Assembly (NCBI GenBank): GCA_024516035.1
Contig: CM044958.1
Location: forward strand, 21,439,568-21,503,567
From: Bactericera cockerelli
Taxonomy: Eukaryota; Arthropoda; Insecta; Hemiptera; Triozidae
DNA: 64,000 nt
Direction: 5' to 3'
Shown here: one piece after another, positions 62,940 to 64,000 of the stretch
How positions within the stretch are numbered: position 1 is the first letter of the stretch
Layout of the letters: each line of letters begins with the position of its first letter
Notes under the pieces: generated by a model
What the model saw: only the letters and a program-made list of their open reading frames with translations
Database searches by the model: none
Told to the model about the DNA's origin: nothing
Program-made: the position numbers and the translations under genes

Positions 62940-62969
62940 CCGAGGCTGGGGTGGGAATATGTGGCCTAT

Positions 62970-63190
62970 GTGTCTGTCCCGGTAGCTCAGTGGTAAAGGC
63001 GGCACTCTGTGAATCCAGAGGTTCCAGACGGCGCGCGTTCGAAACCCAGCCGGGACGTGACAAGTTATCCTCCCATTTGGGATTTTTACCACATAATAAT
63101 ACGTCTTGGGCTTACTGTTGGAATAATCGGACTTGATAGTCCTATTCGGGCAGTATAAACAAGGCGATATTGTTATTATAATTATTGCCA
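62970..63190 (+). mobile_element. SINE family A, full length, in the 3' flank of gene 3
   Basis: Head GTCCCGGTAGCTCAGTGGTA with B box GCGTTCGAAACCC and closing CCGGGAC, body TCCTCCCATTTGGGATTTTT, and tail GCGATATTGTTATTATAATT. It begins about 30 nt after the stop codon and is probably part of the 3' UTR. Confidence 0.9.
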
Positions 63191-63324
63191 TGCAGTAAAA
63201 AGTGACGCTGACGTCTCGAGTCCAAAAGCACTGAAAAAAATTGTTCTTTTAAAAGTACATGGGGTCTCAGGAAATAAACAACTTGAAATTGTGGCTAATA
63301 GCATTGCTAATGCCTCGCGCCTGA

Positions 63325-63512
63325 GCCAGCGTCGATGGTTCTAGGCCCAGCGAGTCTAGGACTTGGATGGGTGACCATTCAAATTTGAACCTCGTGATGC
63401 TTACTATTCCTAGCCCAACTCAGACTGGGTGAGGTTCATTTTGAGTAGCTAGTTCGTGAGTTTCCTGCGAATTGAAGGAACAACCTCCGTCGTGATATGA
63501 CCATGCAGTTGA
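63325..63512 (+). mobile_element. 5S SINE with A-box deletion
   Basis: GCCAGCGTCGATGGTTCTAG jumps directly to GCCCAGCGAG, then ACTTGGATGGGTGACCATTC. The centre and the ATATGACCATGCAGTTGA tail are kept. A tRNA-like reversed fragment (TCTTGAACCGCCGACCTTCT) follows at 63530-63560. Confidence 0.8.
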
Positions 63513-63599
63513 TTCCCCCCCAAAATCCTGGTCTTGAACCGCCGACCTTCTGGCTACGAGTCCTCACTGTTAGCTTCACAGGTCTTTCCACTAGCGCGG

Positions 63600-64000
63600 T
63601 GTGCTCATGGTAGAATGTTCTAATGGGCATTAGTCGGAGATGTTAGTCTTGTTCCTCGGGTTCCAGCATGCTATTGTTCTGTGCCAAGTTTCTTGGGATT
63701 CCCTCATTGTAAATACCTAGCTATCTTCTGAGAAATTTCTCTTCTCTTGTAAAAGAATAATGTATAATGTAAAAGGATTTAAAATTTAAATCAAAATCAG
63801 TGTCTTTTAAGTTTTTTCAGATCTTTTGACTCTCAACTAACTTAGAAAGAAAGTAGAATCAATCATTAACCTCTGAATTCCATAGAAAGTGTCTTATATA
63901 GTCTGACAACCATCAAATATGATTAAAAGCAATTAGCTATAGAGTTCAAAAGCTCTGAATAAAACTGTGGGTAAAAAAATAAAAAAATAAATAAATGTAC
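63600..64000. other. 3' flank without recognised gene
   Basis: AT-rich. An AATAAA at about 63957 followed by A-rich sequence could be a polyadenylation signal of gene 3 or a retroposon tail. Neither can be decided here. Confidence 0.4.

Noticed and set aside
62974..63060. A functional tRNA gene
   Set aside because: A and B boxes and acceptor stem are present, but the anticodon arm is wrong and the unit continues into a SINE body.

Overview
The window is animal nuclear DNA, most likely from an arthropod and probably an insect. The evidence is AT-rich introns and spacers, short GC-rich exons with GT/AG boundaries, initiator-like TCAGTT motifs upstream of two start codons, and a very heavy load of SINEs, MITEs, mariner/pogo elements and truncated LINEs. 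There are no bacterial operons, ribosome binding sites or CRISPR arrays. I cannot name the species.

Three genes can be modelled, all on the + strand. (1) 114-17152: the 3' part of a CGRRF1-like RING-finger protein, in four visible exons ending in a RING domain; the 5' end lies outside the window. (2) 33687-46169: a complete ten-exon gene for a secreted protein of about 565 residues that I do not recognise. It has a signal peptide, four N-glycosylation sequons, a charged C-terminal half and a 17-nt microexon. (3) 60612-62939: a two-exon gene for a 130-residue protein with one C-terminal membrane segment, also unrecognised. Single-base deletions break the frame in exon 4 of gene 1 and in exons 2 and 4 of gene 2. 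Splice phases and codon use are otherwise intact, so I treat these as probable assembly indels rather than gene decay.

Most of the remaining sequence is mobile DNA. I distinguish: a SINE family with a 5S rRNA head (about 13 copies or fragments, three with target duplications or an empty site); at least five tRNA-headed SINE families (called A, B, C, D and F here), of which F shares its central domain with the 5S SINEs; palindromic hairpin MITEs (H); TIR MITEs (G, J, K); pogo-like MITEs; a deleted mariner nested in a MITE; a decayed pogo element; several long fold-back elements flanked by TA (4928, 26219, 31054, 34610, 36790); and 3' fragments of several LINE lineages. Nested insertions are common, and some have paralogous empty sites in the same window.

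Layout: 1-17152 gene 1; 17153-33686 spacer with MITE clusters and fold-back element Y1/X1; 33687-46169 gene 2, with fold-backs X2/Y2 in its first intron; 46170-60283 spacer with LINE remnants and a pogo element; 60284-62939 promoter triplication and gene 3; then SINEs to the end.

The most unusual structure is a minisatellite of 34-bp units (44737-45905) in gene 2. It arose by tandem duplication of the end of exon 9 together with its splice donor, so the intron begins with roughly thirty copies of the same donor. Others worth attention are the triplicated promoter of gene 3, the microexon, decoy copies of the starts of exons 2 and 5 in gene 2, and the modular 5S SINE system.
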